DNA of 12,044 nucleotides from Candidatus Moraniibacteriota bacterium (GCA_027351145.1 DAIEIZ010000060.1:1-12044); one strand, 5' to 3'. Shown: positions 1-6,030, counted from the first letter of the stretch. Notes: a model not told the origin generated them from the sequence alone. Program-made: numbers and translations.

Positions 1-419
1 TTTTTCGCCAAATTGAAAGAAATCTCATCATTTTCATTGCTTCCTCCTCTTGTTTTTTCAAAATTTCCCGCCCCGGAAAAAGCCACCGTTGCCATTCCAA
101 TAGCTACAATTTTTTTAATTTTAGTTTTTATGCCCTCGGCCAAATTATTTGCCTCGCCAACTATTTTGCTATTTTTTTCATCCAAACCTAAAGCACTTCT
201 CGCCTCACGCACGCCTTCTCTACCCAAGCCAATGGACTGTTCCGCTTCTAAGACTTGACTATTCGCATTGTGTTTAAAAATAGCAATGTCTTTTTCTATC
301 GCTTGGATTTTTTGTCCGGCAAACACTTCAGGCGCATTTCTTTCTTCCTCTAATTTTTTTTCAGCCGGTATTTTTTCCTGCAATTCCGCTTTTAAATTTT
401 CAACATCCATTCCAAACAT
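1..419 (-). CDS. Partial hypothetical protein, coiled-coil rich with one hydrophobic segment (3' end beyond window)
   Basis: I do not recognise this protein. The minus-strand frame from ATG 419 is open for 139 codons to the window edge with no stop. The product is rich in Lys, Glu and Ala, with helical, probably coiled-coil stretches around residues 5-60 and 68-100 and a hydrophobic stretch at about 104-118 that could be one membrane segment. ATG 419 has no Shine-Dalgarno sequence. The same frame is open upstream as far as a TGA at 500-498, so it overlaps the end of the ORF at 437-610 by about 60 nt. The real start may therefore be the ATG at 610, reached by a -1 frameshift at 452-446, which would give a product of at least 203 residues. 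An indel or sequencing error in an A-run would produce the same picture. No function is assigned. Confidence 0.6.
   Translation of the reverse strand, partial: MFGMDVENLKAELQEKIPAEKKLEEERNAPEVFAGQKIQAIEKDIAIFKHNANSQVLEAEQSIGLGREGVREARSALGLDEKNSKIVGEANNLAEGIKTKIKKIVAIGMATVAFSGAGNFEKTRGGSNENDEISFNLAK
35..48 (-). promoter_or_regulatory. Strong Shine-Dalgarno plus ATG, possible start of a further gene
   Basis: AGGAGG lies at minus-strand 48-43, five bases before an ATG at 37-35. The following 12 codons are open to the window edge (MKMMRFLSIWRK). This frame differs from the open frame of the preceding partial gene, so it would be an overlapping downstream gene. It is the only near-perfect Shine-Dalgarno at usual spacing before an ATG that I see among the starts here. 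In the other frame the same bases read Arg-Gly-Gly-Ser, so chance is possible. Confidence 0.3.
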
Positions 420-436
420 AATATTTTTAATCGCAG

Positions 437-610
437 TTAATTTAACTTTTTTATCAGTGCTTTTTTCTTCTTTTCCTCCAACTTCAAAATATATGCATCA
501 ATCAATTCGTTTTGTTTATCCTTTAATTCATTCATTTTATTTAGATACTCCTTGTATACTGCATCTATTTCAGCGATTATTTTTTTATTATTTTCCTGAT
601 CTTCGTTCAT
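437..610 (-). CDS. Small coiled-coil ORF (57 aa), translationally coupled to rubrerythrin; probable 5' part of the downstream gene
   Basis: This short ORF starts at ATG 610, which overlaps the rubrerythrin stop in an ATGA arrangement (stop at 609-607). That overlap is typical of translational coupling and is the main reason to believe the start. The 57-residue product is almost entirely Lys, Glu, Asn, Ile and Leu, has no Cys or Trp, and looks like one continuous charged helix or coiled coil. It ends with Ile-Lys-Lys-Leu-Asn-stop. Codons 53-55 (ATA AAA AAG) contain the slippery heptamer A AAA AAG in the phase needed for -1 frameshifting, and the -1 frame continues into the next open frame for at least 148 codons. 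It may thus be a short terminated product, the N-terminus of a longer protein, or one half of a broken gene. No family is recognised. Confidence 0.55.
   Translation of the reverse strand: MNEDQENNKKIIAEIDAVYKEYLNKMNELKDKQNELIDAYILKLEEKKKKALIKKLN
446..452 (-). other. Candidate programmed -1 frameshift site, A AAA AAG
   Basis: The heptamer is read in the upstream ORF as (AT)A AAA AAG, two codons before its TAA. This is the same heptamer, in the same phase, as the well-known site in E. coli dnaX. After a -1 slip, decoding continues GTT AAA TTA ACT in a frame that stays open to the window edge. A GGAGG sits at 479-475, 22 nt upstream, farther than the roughly 10 nt spacing in dnaX. I see no convincing downstream hairpin. 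A second A6 run at 466-461 is in the wrong phase for an ideal heptamer but could be where an indel occurred. Confidence 0.35.
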
Positions 611-1125
611 AAATAATTTTTAATGAGATCAATGTGTCCCGCTTCCGCTTGCATTATCGCGCCAAAAAATTTACGGATGTGCGCTTCTTGCGATTCTCCG
701 GCAAATTTTTTATACAATTCAACCGCATGATCTTCCAGCTCAATTGTTTTTTTGAAATTTTCTAAATCTTCTCCGAAACATTCCCCCGGCTTAATTTCCG
801 GCATAGCCATTTTTAGAAGTTTAGTTACGATAATGGCATGTTCCAGCTCTACTTTCGCCAAGCGTTTATACATTTTAATGATTTGATAATCTTTGGCTTG
901 CCCGGCCATACATAAATAAGTTGCGCTAGCTTTTGTTTCCAAATTTAGCGTCTCTAACAAATTATTTTTTGATAGCTCGCTAATCCCAGCTTTAATTTCC
1001 GCAATCGGCTCGGCTTCATTCGCCGGTTTTATAAAATTTCCTCTTGCCCCGCAAAACGGGCAATCGCTTGGTTTTTCTTCGCCAATATAGGCATCACCGC
1101 AAATTTCACAGATGTATAGTTTCAT
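607..1125 (-). CDS. rbr: Rubrerythrin with N-terminal rubredoxin-like domain
   Basis: Rubrerythrins are cytoplasmic non-haem iron proteins, usually peroxide reductases, and this one probably protects an anaerobic or microaerophilic cell. Residues 1-34 form a small rubredoxin-like zinc/iron ribbon with CxxC pairs at C6/C9 and C22/C25. Residues about 45-172 form a four-helix ferritin-like domain. The expected di-iron ligands are E63 in helix 1, E93xxH96 in helix 2 and E161xxH164 in helix 4. Helix 3 offers E129, E131 and H133 and cannot be aligned by eye with certainty. The iron-sulfur-like module comes first, the reverse of the classical Desulfovibrio order. The length of 172 residues fits a two-domain protein. 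The start at 1125 has no Shine-Dalgarno. The stop overlaps the start of the next small ORF, so the two are probably cotranslated. Confidence 0.92.
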   Translation of the reverse strand: MKLYICEICGDAYIGEEKPSDCPFCGARGNFIKPANEAEPIAEIKAGISELSKNNLLETLNLETKASATYLCMAGQAKDYQIIKMYKRLAKVELEHAIIVTKLLKMAMPEIKPGECFGEDLENFKKTIELEDHAVELYKKFAGESQEAHIRKFFGAIMQAEAGHIDLIKNYL

Positions 1126-1129
1126 ATAA

Positions 1130-1158
1130 TTGAATTATTTAAAAAATTAATATATTAT
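1130..1158 (+). promoter_or_regulatory. Sigma-70-type promoter for tRNA-Thr
   Basis: A -35 box TTGAAT (1130-1135) and a -10 box TATTAT (1153-1158) are separated by exactly 17 bp, matching the consensus at 4/6 and 5/6 positions. Transcription would start near 1165, at the first base of the tRNA or just before it. The very AT-rich stretch between the divergent tRNA and rubrerythrin genes probably also holds the rubrerythrin promoter, but I cannot choose a site for it. Confidence 0.6.
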
Positions 1159-1166
1159 GAATTAGT

Positions 1167-1242
1167 GCCATCTTAGCTCAGTTGGTAGAGCGACGGTATC
1201 GTAAACCGTAGGTCATCAGTTCGATCCTGATAGATGGCTCCA
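1167..1242 (+). tRNA. tRNA-Thr (anticodon CGU), 3' CCA encoded
   Basis: The full cloverleaf can be drawn. The acceptor stem GCCATCT/AGATGGC pairs at all 7 positions. The D stem is GCTC/GAGC and the anticodon stem ACGGT/ACCGT. The loop ATCGTAA carries anticodon CGT at 1200-1202, which reads ACG (Thr). The T stem ATCAG/CTGAT encloses loop TTCGATC. The discriminator base is T (1239) and CCA is encoded at 1240-1242. There is no intron. It stands alone and divergent from rubrerythrin. The 78 bp to the convergent gene end at 1321 show no clear terminator. Confidence 0.96.
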
Positions 1243-1320
1243 TTAAAAACTCCGCAATCCACTCCACTTTGTCAGAACGAATAACTTGCTCCGCAAAAAA
1301 ACCAAATACCCAAAATAATA

Positions 1321-3525
1321 TTAGGGCATTGTTGCGTTAATTATCACATCAACCCTCTTTTCATTCATTGGAATCTTGCTAATAAAAAGCTGTGGGAAAT
1401 ATTCTACCTCCGCCTTTTCTATGTTGGGATAAGTTTTCAAATATTCAGCCAGCTCATCATTGTTTTTTCCCAAAATACCTTTTTTTAGATTTTCCAAATC
1501 AATATTGGGTTGCATCACGCTAGAGGCGTGCATTTTAATATCAATCGTGCCAGCCTTAAAATCAACACTGGCCTTTCCATAATCAATTATTAGTGATCCA
1601 CTATCAATATTTACTTTTCCACCGCCCAATTTAGCAATAACGGAATTGGCTATCTTTTTAACATCATTCTCGGAAAAAACCAACGCACGCGCGTGAGCTT
1701 GAACTTTAATCTCAAAATTATCCGCTGTTTCACCGGCCGAATTAGAAACGCGATAGACAGGCTCATCAACAATAATCGCGTCATCCAAAATCACCGTCCC
1801 CGCCGCTTGATCTTTTACTTTAGCCTTAATCGCACTATTTATTTCCAATGACATCTTATCTTTAGCGTCGCTAATATCCTTATCAGCTACAACTTTAATT
1901 GTATTATTGCCATTACCGCCACCAGACATCCTTGCTTCCGATTTAGCATAAATCTTGGTATATTTATCATTTCCGCTGCTCTTAAATCCCGGAATGGTAA
2001 AATTAGTTGGATCAATATTATAAGCATCCCCCGCTTCATCAGCAACTATCTCCGCTTCAACAACCCCAGGCTTGATTTCTCCGCCAACATTCGTTGTACC
2101 CGGAATTGTCACTCCCTGCACCAAACGAAACATTTTTTGATCATCACTCAGAAACCGTGTTGTTGCAACAAGTGGTTGCGGTGAAGAACTGAACTCATTA
2201 TAGATTGTTATCTTACCTCCGGCTTTTTGATTAGAAACGTTTCTTCCTCCGGTTGCGTCAAAAGTTTTTGCAACTTCTTCGTCAAATTCCATCAACTTTG
2301 CTGGAATAATTGATTTATCATAATCAATATCACTATGATTAACATCTCCGGTGATCTCAATATCAGCCGATTTCACCTCCTTCTTGGCAAAAACAGTAAT
2401 GACTGCTTTTGGCACATAGAGATATCCCTCATAAGCCAACCCTAGGACTAAAACAACCGCCCCCAGAATTGTGATCAGTTTAAAAAAGACTCCGCCAGTT
2501 TTTCGAACAGTTTCTTGTTTCTTATTGTCATATCCCTCCCTACTCTTGTTTGAAAAAGTATTTGCATAAAAAAATTTTTCCAATTGCTCGTCCCGCGGAA
2601 AATCTCTTTGTCCGGAATCATATCTGTGATTTCTGCCTTGCTCATAACTCTGCCCACTCTTTCCATATGAAATCTTCCCCGAATCGCCAGTCGGAACAAG
2701 GGCAGGCACAACACTGGATTTTCGACCAAGACCCGTGGAAATTCCCGTATTTCGAGCCGGCTTACTTGCATCATTATAAGGGACACTTTTCACCCAAGAT
2801 TCTTCTTTTTTTGGCGCAAGCGAACGAGAACCTCCAATAGCAATGCGCGCACCAGGAGCTGATATGTCATTACGTTTTGCCAAAGAATTTGGGACAGATC
2901 CGCTCATATTATTGCGTGAAACATTTCTGACCGGACCACGAGCAGAAAGGGAAACATCCATTGCACCGGAAGCAATGTTCCTAATATCATCGCTTGCCAT
3001 CATTCCATCACTCACATTTATTCTCTGACCGCTATCCATCCTAGCCCCAGAAGAAACTTCCCTATCCTTCATTTCCACCAATTTCTCCCATCCATTTAAA
3101 TTATCAATGGGGTCATTTCCCGCATCATTAGAAACAAAATAATTCGCAGAACCAATTTTTTCTAAATTTCTTTGGCTGCGAGAATTCACCTCTCCAAGCT
3201 CAGTTGTTTCTATTTCTCGCTCAACTTCCCTTTGTGGCGCATTGTCAGCAACATCTAACTCGCTAAGATCATCTTCTAGCTTTTGCTGGATAGAAATTCC
3301 TGCTTTTTTGATCAGCATCTTGCCCAATTTATCCTGAGTTACAATACTAATTTTCAATCCTAAATTATCCGCCTCTTTTCGCAAAAGTTTTAGATTAACG
3401 ATACTTTGGATAAGAAGTGCTCTTTTTGGCACAACGATAACAGCCTCCGGAGTTTCAGTTTTCCTTAGCCTTTCCACAATTGAAGTTATCTCTTCGTCGA
3501 TATCAATATAAAATGTTTGATGCAT
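1321..3525 (-). CDS. Large single-pass membrane protein with baseplate-J-like outer domain
   Basis: From ATG 3525 the product is 734 residues. Residues about 1-65 form a folded N-terminal domain with alternating strands and helices and the phrases 'VIVVPKRALLIQSIVNLKLL' and 'KISIVTQDKLG', typical of this Patescibacteria family. Residues about 75-340 are Ser, Asn, Gly, Arg and Asp rich and probably disordered. One membrane segment lies at about 348-369. The C-terminal 360 residues should face outward and contain a baseplate-J/gp47-like stretch ('TRFLSDDQKMFRL', then 'AGDAYNIDPTNFTIPGF'). An in-frame TTG at 3540 would add five residues, but ATG 3525 is the more normal start. The gene follows the FtsA-like ATPase with a gap of about 50 bp and is probably cotranscribed. 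The phage-style name reflects fold similarity only: no other tail genes are present. Its role is unknown and may be cell-envelope assembly or attachment. Confidence 0.8.
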   Translation of the reverse strand: MHQTFYIDIDEEITSIVERLRKTETPEAVIVVPKRALLIQSIVNLKLLRKEADNLGLKISIVTQDKLGKMLIKKAGISIQQKLEDDLSELDVADNAPQREVEREIETTELGEVNSRSQRNLEKIGSANYFVSNDAGNDPIDNLNGWEKLVEMKDREVSSGARMDSGQRINVSDGMMASDDIRNIASGAMDVSLSARGPVRNVSRNNMSGSVPNSLAKRNDISAPGARIAIGGSRSLAPKKEESWVKSVPYNDASKPARNTGISTGLGRKSSVVPALVPTGDSGKISYGKSGQSYEQGRNHRYDSGQRDFPRDEQLEKFFYANTFSNKSREGYDNKKQETVRKTGGVFFKLITILGAVVLVLGLAYEGYLYVPKAVITVFAKKEVKSADIEITGDVNHSDIDYDKSIIPAKLMEFDEEVAKTFDATGGRNVSNQKAGGKITIYNEFSSSPQPLVATTRFLSDDQKMFRLVQGVTIPGTTNVGGEIKPGVVEAEIVADEAGDAYNIDPTNFTIPGFKSSGNDKYTKIYAKSEARMSGGGNGNNTIKVVADKDISDAKDKMSLEINSAIKAKVKDQAAGTVILDDAIIVDEPVYRVSNSAGETADNFEIKVQAHARALVFSENDVKKIANSVIAKLGGGKVNIDSGSLIIDYGKASVDFKAGTIDIKMHASSVMQPNIDLENLKKGILGKNNDELAEYLKTYPNIEKAEVEYFPQLFISKIPMNEKRVDVIINATMP

Positions 3526-3575
3526 ACCACTCAAAATCAAAAATTAAAAATCAAAATACAAAATTATGGAATTTC

Positions 3576-4844
3576 TTATTTCTGGATCATTTTCACAGCT
3601 CTCCTCAGTATTCCCGCCAAGACTTTCTCTTCTCCAACCAATTCTATAACTAAATTGGCCAGTCCCATTGGGGTAATGTCCTGAGGATCTCGCAATTCTC
3701 TCGTTTCATCAAGAATATTCACAACATCCTTTGGCTGCAAGAAACTCACCTCTACTTCTTTGGCAAATGGTAAATTTTTAGTCCAAGTTGAGGTCATAAG
3801 AGCTTTTTTTATTCCTGGCAATCCCGATCCGCCGCCACACAGAAAAATCCTATTGGGCAACAAATCATTTTCAGAAAATTCCGATAGCGACAATTCAACT
3901 CCTGAAAGCCAAACATTGCAATCATCCATAAACATCTTCTCAATTTTAGCAGAAACATCTTTGCCTAGCTTTCCTTCAGCATAGCGTATCTTAAAACTTT
4001 CTGCTTCTTCAAAACTTACACCCAACTCAACCGCCAATCTTTTTGTAAATGCCCGGCCACCCAAAGCAAACATCTTCGTACCTTCGAGTCCGCCATTTCT
4101 GACAAGAGCGATATCAGTTGTTCCTCCACCGATATCAATGAAAATAGCGCTAAAATCAACAATGTCGTCCACACCCATTGATTTGGCAACAGCATATGGC
4201 TCTGCCGCAATCGAAAGAAGATCCAATTTTAACTCATCGGCAATCGTTTGCAAGGCACCCAAATGAACCATTGGGGCATAAGCGTTAAAAACAGAAATGG
4301 AAACATCCTTGCCTTGGAAACCTAACGGATTGGTTATTTTATACCCATCAATTCGCACGTCCACAATAGCTGCATTGATAAGTTTTACTTCGATTTCATT
4401 GTGTCCGGTTTCCCAAGCTAATTGTTGACGAATTCGATCAAAAGCTTTCCATTGAACTTTTTGGATAATATTTTTCAGTTCCGGAAAATCAATTCGCATC
4501 TCAGGTTTAATTCGCTCATAATGGACTGTTGTTGTTGTTCCCTTGACCAACTCTCCAGCGATTCCCACAATCGCCTTTTCTACCTTTTTTATCCCCGCCA
4601 TCACCACAGCTGCATCAATCGCATGTCGACAATTTCCAATCACACCGGTAATGTCAGAAACAGCTCCGCTATGCATATCCTTAAGACCCTGCCTTGCTCT
4701 TCCGACGCCCCTGACAATTCCCGTTCCACTTTCTCCGTCAACCCTAAAAACGAGAGCTTTCACCACTTCCGTTCCAATATCAAGCGACAGATAATAATCC
4801 GACGAAGATTTTCCTGTACCTAAAATTTTAGAAAAAATTCCCAT
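3576..4844 (-). CDS. ftsA: FtsA/PilM-type actin-fold ATPase, probably FtsA
   Basis: This is an actin-superfamily ATPase of the FtsA/PilM group. The phosphate-1 motif is D22-I-G-T25, the phosphate-2 motif D237-I-GGGTTD (237-244), and the adenosine motif G337-G-G-S-G341. An SHS2-like subdomain (about residues 85-190) is inserted between them, as in FtsA. The length of 422 matches FtsA (about 420) better than PilM (about 350). The last 20 residues (VLAGILRRAVKMIQK end) form a basic amphipathic helix like the membrane-targeting helix of FtsA. FtsA polymerises on the inner membrane face and anchors FtsZ. No ftsZ or pilN/pilO is visible in this window, so the choice over PilM rests on length and C-terminus. 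The next gene has a cytoplasmic N-terminal domain, a plausible partner. The start at 4844 lacks a Shine-Dalgarno. Confidence 0.8.
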   Translation of the reverse strand: MGIFSKILGTGKSSSDYYLSLDIGTEVVKALVFRVDGESGTGIVRGVGRARQGLKDMHSGAVSDITGVIGNCRHAIDAAVVMAGIKKVEKAIVGIAGELVKGTTTTVHYERIKPEMRIDFPELKNIIQKVQWKAFDRIRQQLAWETGHNEIEVKLINAAIVDVRIDGYKITNPLGFQGKDVSISVFNAYAPMVHLGALQTIADELKLDLLSIAAEPYAVAKSMGVDDIVDFSAIFIDIGGGTTDIALVRNGGLEGTKMFALGGRAFTKRLAVELGVSFEEAESFKIRYAEGKLGKDVSAKIEKMFMDDCNVWLSGVELSLSEFSENDLLPNRIFLCGGGSGLPGIKKALMTSTWTKNLPFAKEVEVSFLQPKDVVNILDETRELRDPQDITPMGLANLVIELVGEEKVLAGILRRAVKMIQK

Positions 4845-4921
4845 TCAAAATTTATTTTTGTATTTCATTCGGTAATTTAATTATAAAACAAAAACTTATT
4901 TAGTACAAATCATGCAAACAC

Positions 4922-4950
4922 TTGCGCAAATTGATCGCTATTGTTATAAT
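4922..4950 (+). promoter_or_regulatory. Promoter for the secreted beta-barrel gene (rightward)
   Basis: A perfect -10 box TATAAT (4945-4950) lies 17 bp downstream of TTGCGC (4922-4927), a weak -35 box matching at TTG only. Transcription would start near 4957 and give a leader of about 130 nt containing three inverted repeats before ATG 5088. The -10 box overlaps the -10 box of the leftward promoter, so the two may compete. Confidence 0.45.
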
Positions 4951-4969
4951 ATTGTAACGATTTTGTCAA
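4943..4969 (-). promoter_or_regulatory. Promoter for the ftsA-like operon (leftward)
   Basis: On the minus strand a perfect -35 box TTGACA (4969-4964) is followed after 15 bp by TATAAC (4948-4943), or after 17 bp by TAACAA (4946-4941). The start point would be near 4935, giving a leader of about 90 nt to ATG 4844. The 15-bp spacing is shorter than ideal. It overlaps the rightward promoter. Confidence 0.45.
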
Positions 4970-4992
4970 TTTGGAAAGCTATTTTTAGCAAT

Positions 4993-5014
4993 GTCCTCTT
5001 GCAAGAGCGAGGAC
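4993..5014 (+). repeat. Inverted repeat, 6-bp stem with 10-nt loop, in the leader
   Basis: GTCCTC (4993-4998) and GAGGAC (5009-5014) are perfect inverted repeats around a 10-nt loop. This is the most GC-rich spot in the divergent intergenic region. An overlapping alternative pairs CTTGC (4998-5002) with GCAAG (5015-5019), so two folds could exclude each other. No U-run follows, so it is not an intrinsic terminator. Confidence 0.35.
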
Positions 5015-5025
5015 GCAAGACATAA

Positions 5026-5047
5026 CAGTTATCATAATGTTTAACTG
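5026..5047 (+). repeat. Inverted repeat, 6-bp stem with 10-nt loop, in the leader
   Basis: CAGTTA (5026-5031) and TAACTG (5042-5047) are perfect inverted repeats around a 10-nt loop, the same geometry as the repeat at 4993-5014, 11 nt upstream. It could be an RNA hairpin or a protein-binding site. The arms differ in sequence from those of the first repeat, so the two are not copies. Confidence 0.3.
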
Positions 5048-5049
5048 GA

Positions 5050-5079
5050 AATGATTACAAAATTAATTTTTTAATCATT
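5050..5079 (+). repeat. 30-nt near-perfect palindrome just before a start codon
   Basis: AATGATTA (5050-5057) mirrors TAATCATT (5072-5079), and the 12-nt centre AAAATTAATTTT (5059-5070) is itself a perfect palindrome. Overall 14 of 15 pairs match, the only mismatch being C5058/T5071. It ends 8 nt before ATG 5088. It could be an operator for a dimeric repressor or an AT-rich hairpin limiting ribosome access. AT-rich DNA makes palindromes commoner by chance, but this length is notable. Confidence 0.5.
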
Positions 5080-5087
5080 CATATTCA

Positions 5088-5915
5088 ATGAAAACCAACA
5101 AAAAGGCTTATTTTTTCTTTTTCATAGTGTTTTTAGCAGTGTCTGCCGTACTGGCCTATGCCTCAAAAAATTTACTTTTAAAGAATGCTCGAGTAGCCGC
5201 TACTAAAATTGCTCCATCTGAAATCACGCCAACTTCAAATCTGGATATGGCAATGGACGCACCAGAAAAAGCAGTTGCTAAAATTGAAACGACAAATCCT
5301 GGAACAGATAGCGCAAAAACTTCCCCTTATCTCTTGCATAAAAATATTTCCACTACCTATTTTTGGGTTGGAGAAAAAGCGGGAAAAGATAATAAAAATA
5401 TTTCTAATCTTCCCAGTGCCTGGGATGAAAATTGGCAGATCCATTATGGCGGTGTAGATGACCCAGTTAATAGAAACGGTTTTTATCCGGCCAGCTTCAC
5501 GCCCCAAGAAAATCCTTTTTATTTCGCTCTGCCTTATAACGATTTCGATGAAGATGGCAATCCCAAAAATGATCCCCAAGCACTGGCAATTTTTGGCCAA
5601 GGGCAAAAATTCGGCTCGGAACAATCAATATGCAAAAATCAGTGGATCAAAATAGTCAAAGGTGATAAAGTCGCTTATGCTCAATGGGAAGATGTCGGAC
5701 CATTTGGCGAAGATGATAAGGCTTATGTTTTTGACGGAAACGAGCCGAAGAGCAAAGAAAATGATCACGCCGGCCTGGATGTTTCTCCGGCCGTCCATGA
5801 CTACTTGAGCCTTGGCGACATAGACAAGACTGATTGGCAGTTTATCGACGCCAAAGATGTGCCGGACGGACCATGGAAAAAGATTATTACCACTTCCCAG
5901 GTTTATTGGAAATAA
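5088..5915 (+). CDS. Secreted or membrane-anchored protein with RlpA-like double-psi beta-barrel domain
   Basis: The 275-residue product starts with a Lys-rich tip and a hydrophobic stretch (residues 8-26) ending in AYA-S. This is a signal peptide or an N-terminal anchor. Residues about 27-80 are a Thr, Ala and Pro rich linker. From about 85 to 275 the Trp, Asp, Gly and Tyr rich domain carries 'WEDVGPF' (D202) and 'GLDVSPAV' (D231). These resemble the two signature blocks of double-psi beta-barrel proteins such as RlpA and 3D-domain enzymes ('DRGPF' and 'IDLS'), where the Asp residues sit in the active site. It would therefore act outside the membrane on peptidoglycan or another glycan. The domain is unusually Asp rich and has inserts not seen in short RlpA domains, so activity is uncertain. 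It precedes the polysaccharide fusion gene on the same strand by 115 bp. The start has no Shine-Dalgarno and follows a strong palindrome. Confidence 0.65.
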   Translation: MKTNKKAYFFFFIVFLAVSAVLAYASKNLLLKNARVAATKIAPSEITPTSNLDMAMDAPEKAVAKIETTNPGTDSAKTSPYLLHKNISTTYFWVGEKAGKDNKNISNLPSAWDENWQIHYGGVDDPVNRNGFYPASFTPQENPFYFALPYNDFDEDGNPKNDPQALAIFGQGQKFGSEQSICKNQWIKIVKGDKVAYAQWEDVGPFGEDDKAYVFDGNEPKSKENDHAGLDVSPAVHDYLSLGDIDKTDWQFIDAKDVPDGPWKKIITTSQVYWK

Positions 5916-6013
5916 ACTATCTTTTCTCAAAATTACACATTGACATTCTTGGCTTTTTTTGGCTTAGAAATGCAGTTTTTTTGTGTTTTGTTTTTTTGCC
6001 ATATCTCAAATTA

Positions 6014-6019
6014 TATAGT
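6014..6019 (+). promoter_or_regulatory. -10 box implying a near-leaderless mRNA for the fusion gene
   Basis: TATAGT (5/6 to consensus) lies 11 nt before ATG 6031, so transcription would begin about 0-5 nt before the start codon. No Shine-Dalgarno is present, which fits leaderless translation. The -35 region is only T-rich (TTGTTT at 5988-5993, spacing 20). An alternative upstream promoter is TTGACA at 5940-5945 with TAGAAA at 5965-5970, spacing 19, which would give a leader of about 55 nt. The gene could also be read through from 5088. Confidence 0.35.
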
Positions 6020-6030
6020 ATGCTTTCTTT

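Noticed and set aside
13..612. Two plus-strand open frames of 81 and 114 codons across the left end
   Set aside because: They are antisense to the minus-strand coiled-coil frames. Their composition (Phe, Ser, Pro and Leu rich) is what the complement of Lys/Glu-rich coding gives, and the minus strand is supported by the ATGA overlap with rubrerythrin.
1250..1296. Direct repeat CTCCGCAA (1250-1257 and 1289-1296) downstream of the tRNA, considered as an attachment site
   Set aside because: Eight bases is too short, there is no integrase gene, and the tRNA 3' end is not duplicated within the window.
1178..1336. Minus-strand frame open for 53 codons, running through the spacer and antisense to the tRNA
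   Set aside because: It has no start codon before the tRNA and most of its length is antisense tRNA or the end of the neighbouring gene. This is a common source of spurious small proteins.
2475..3028. Several overlapping open frames on both strands within the baseplate-J-like gene
   Set aside because: They are shadows of the low-complexity linker, with no start context and no recognisable domains.
1321..3525. Prophage or tail-like injection system suggested by the baseplate-J similarity
   Set aside because: No sheath, tube, spike, terminase or portal gene is present. The protein has its own membrane segment and sits beside an FtsA-like ATPase.
3526..3540. TTG start at 3540 for the baseplate-J-like gene
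   Set aside because: It adds only five residues with no homology signal, and an ATG lies 15 nt downstream. It remains possible but is less likely.
5235..5930. Minus-strand open frames of 129 and 101 codons opposite the secreted barrel gene
   Set aside because: The plus-strand gene has a signal sequence and conserved motifs. The antisense frames have neither.
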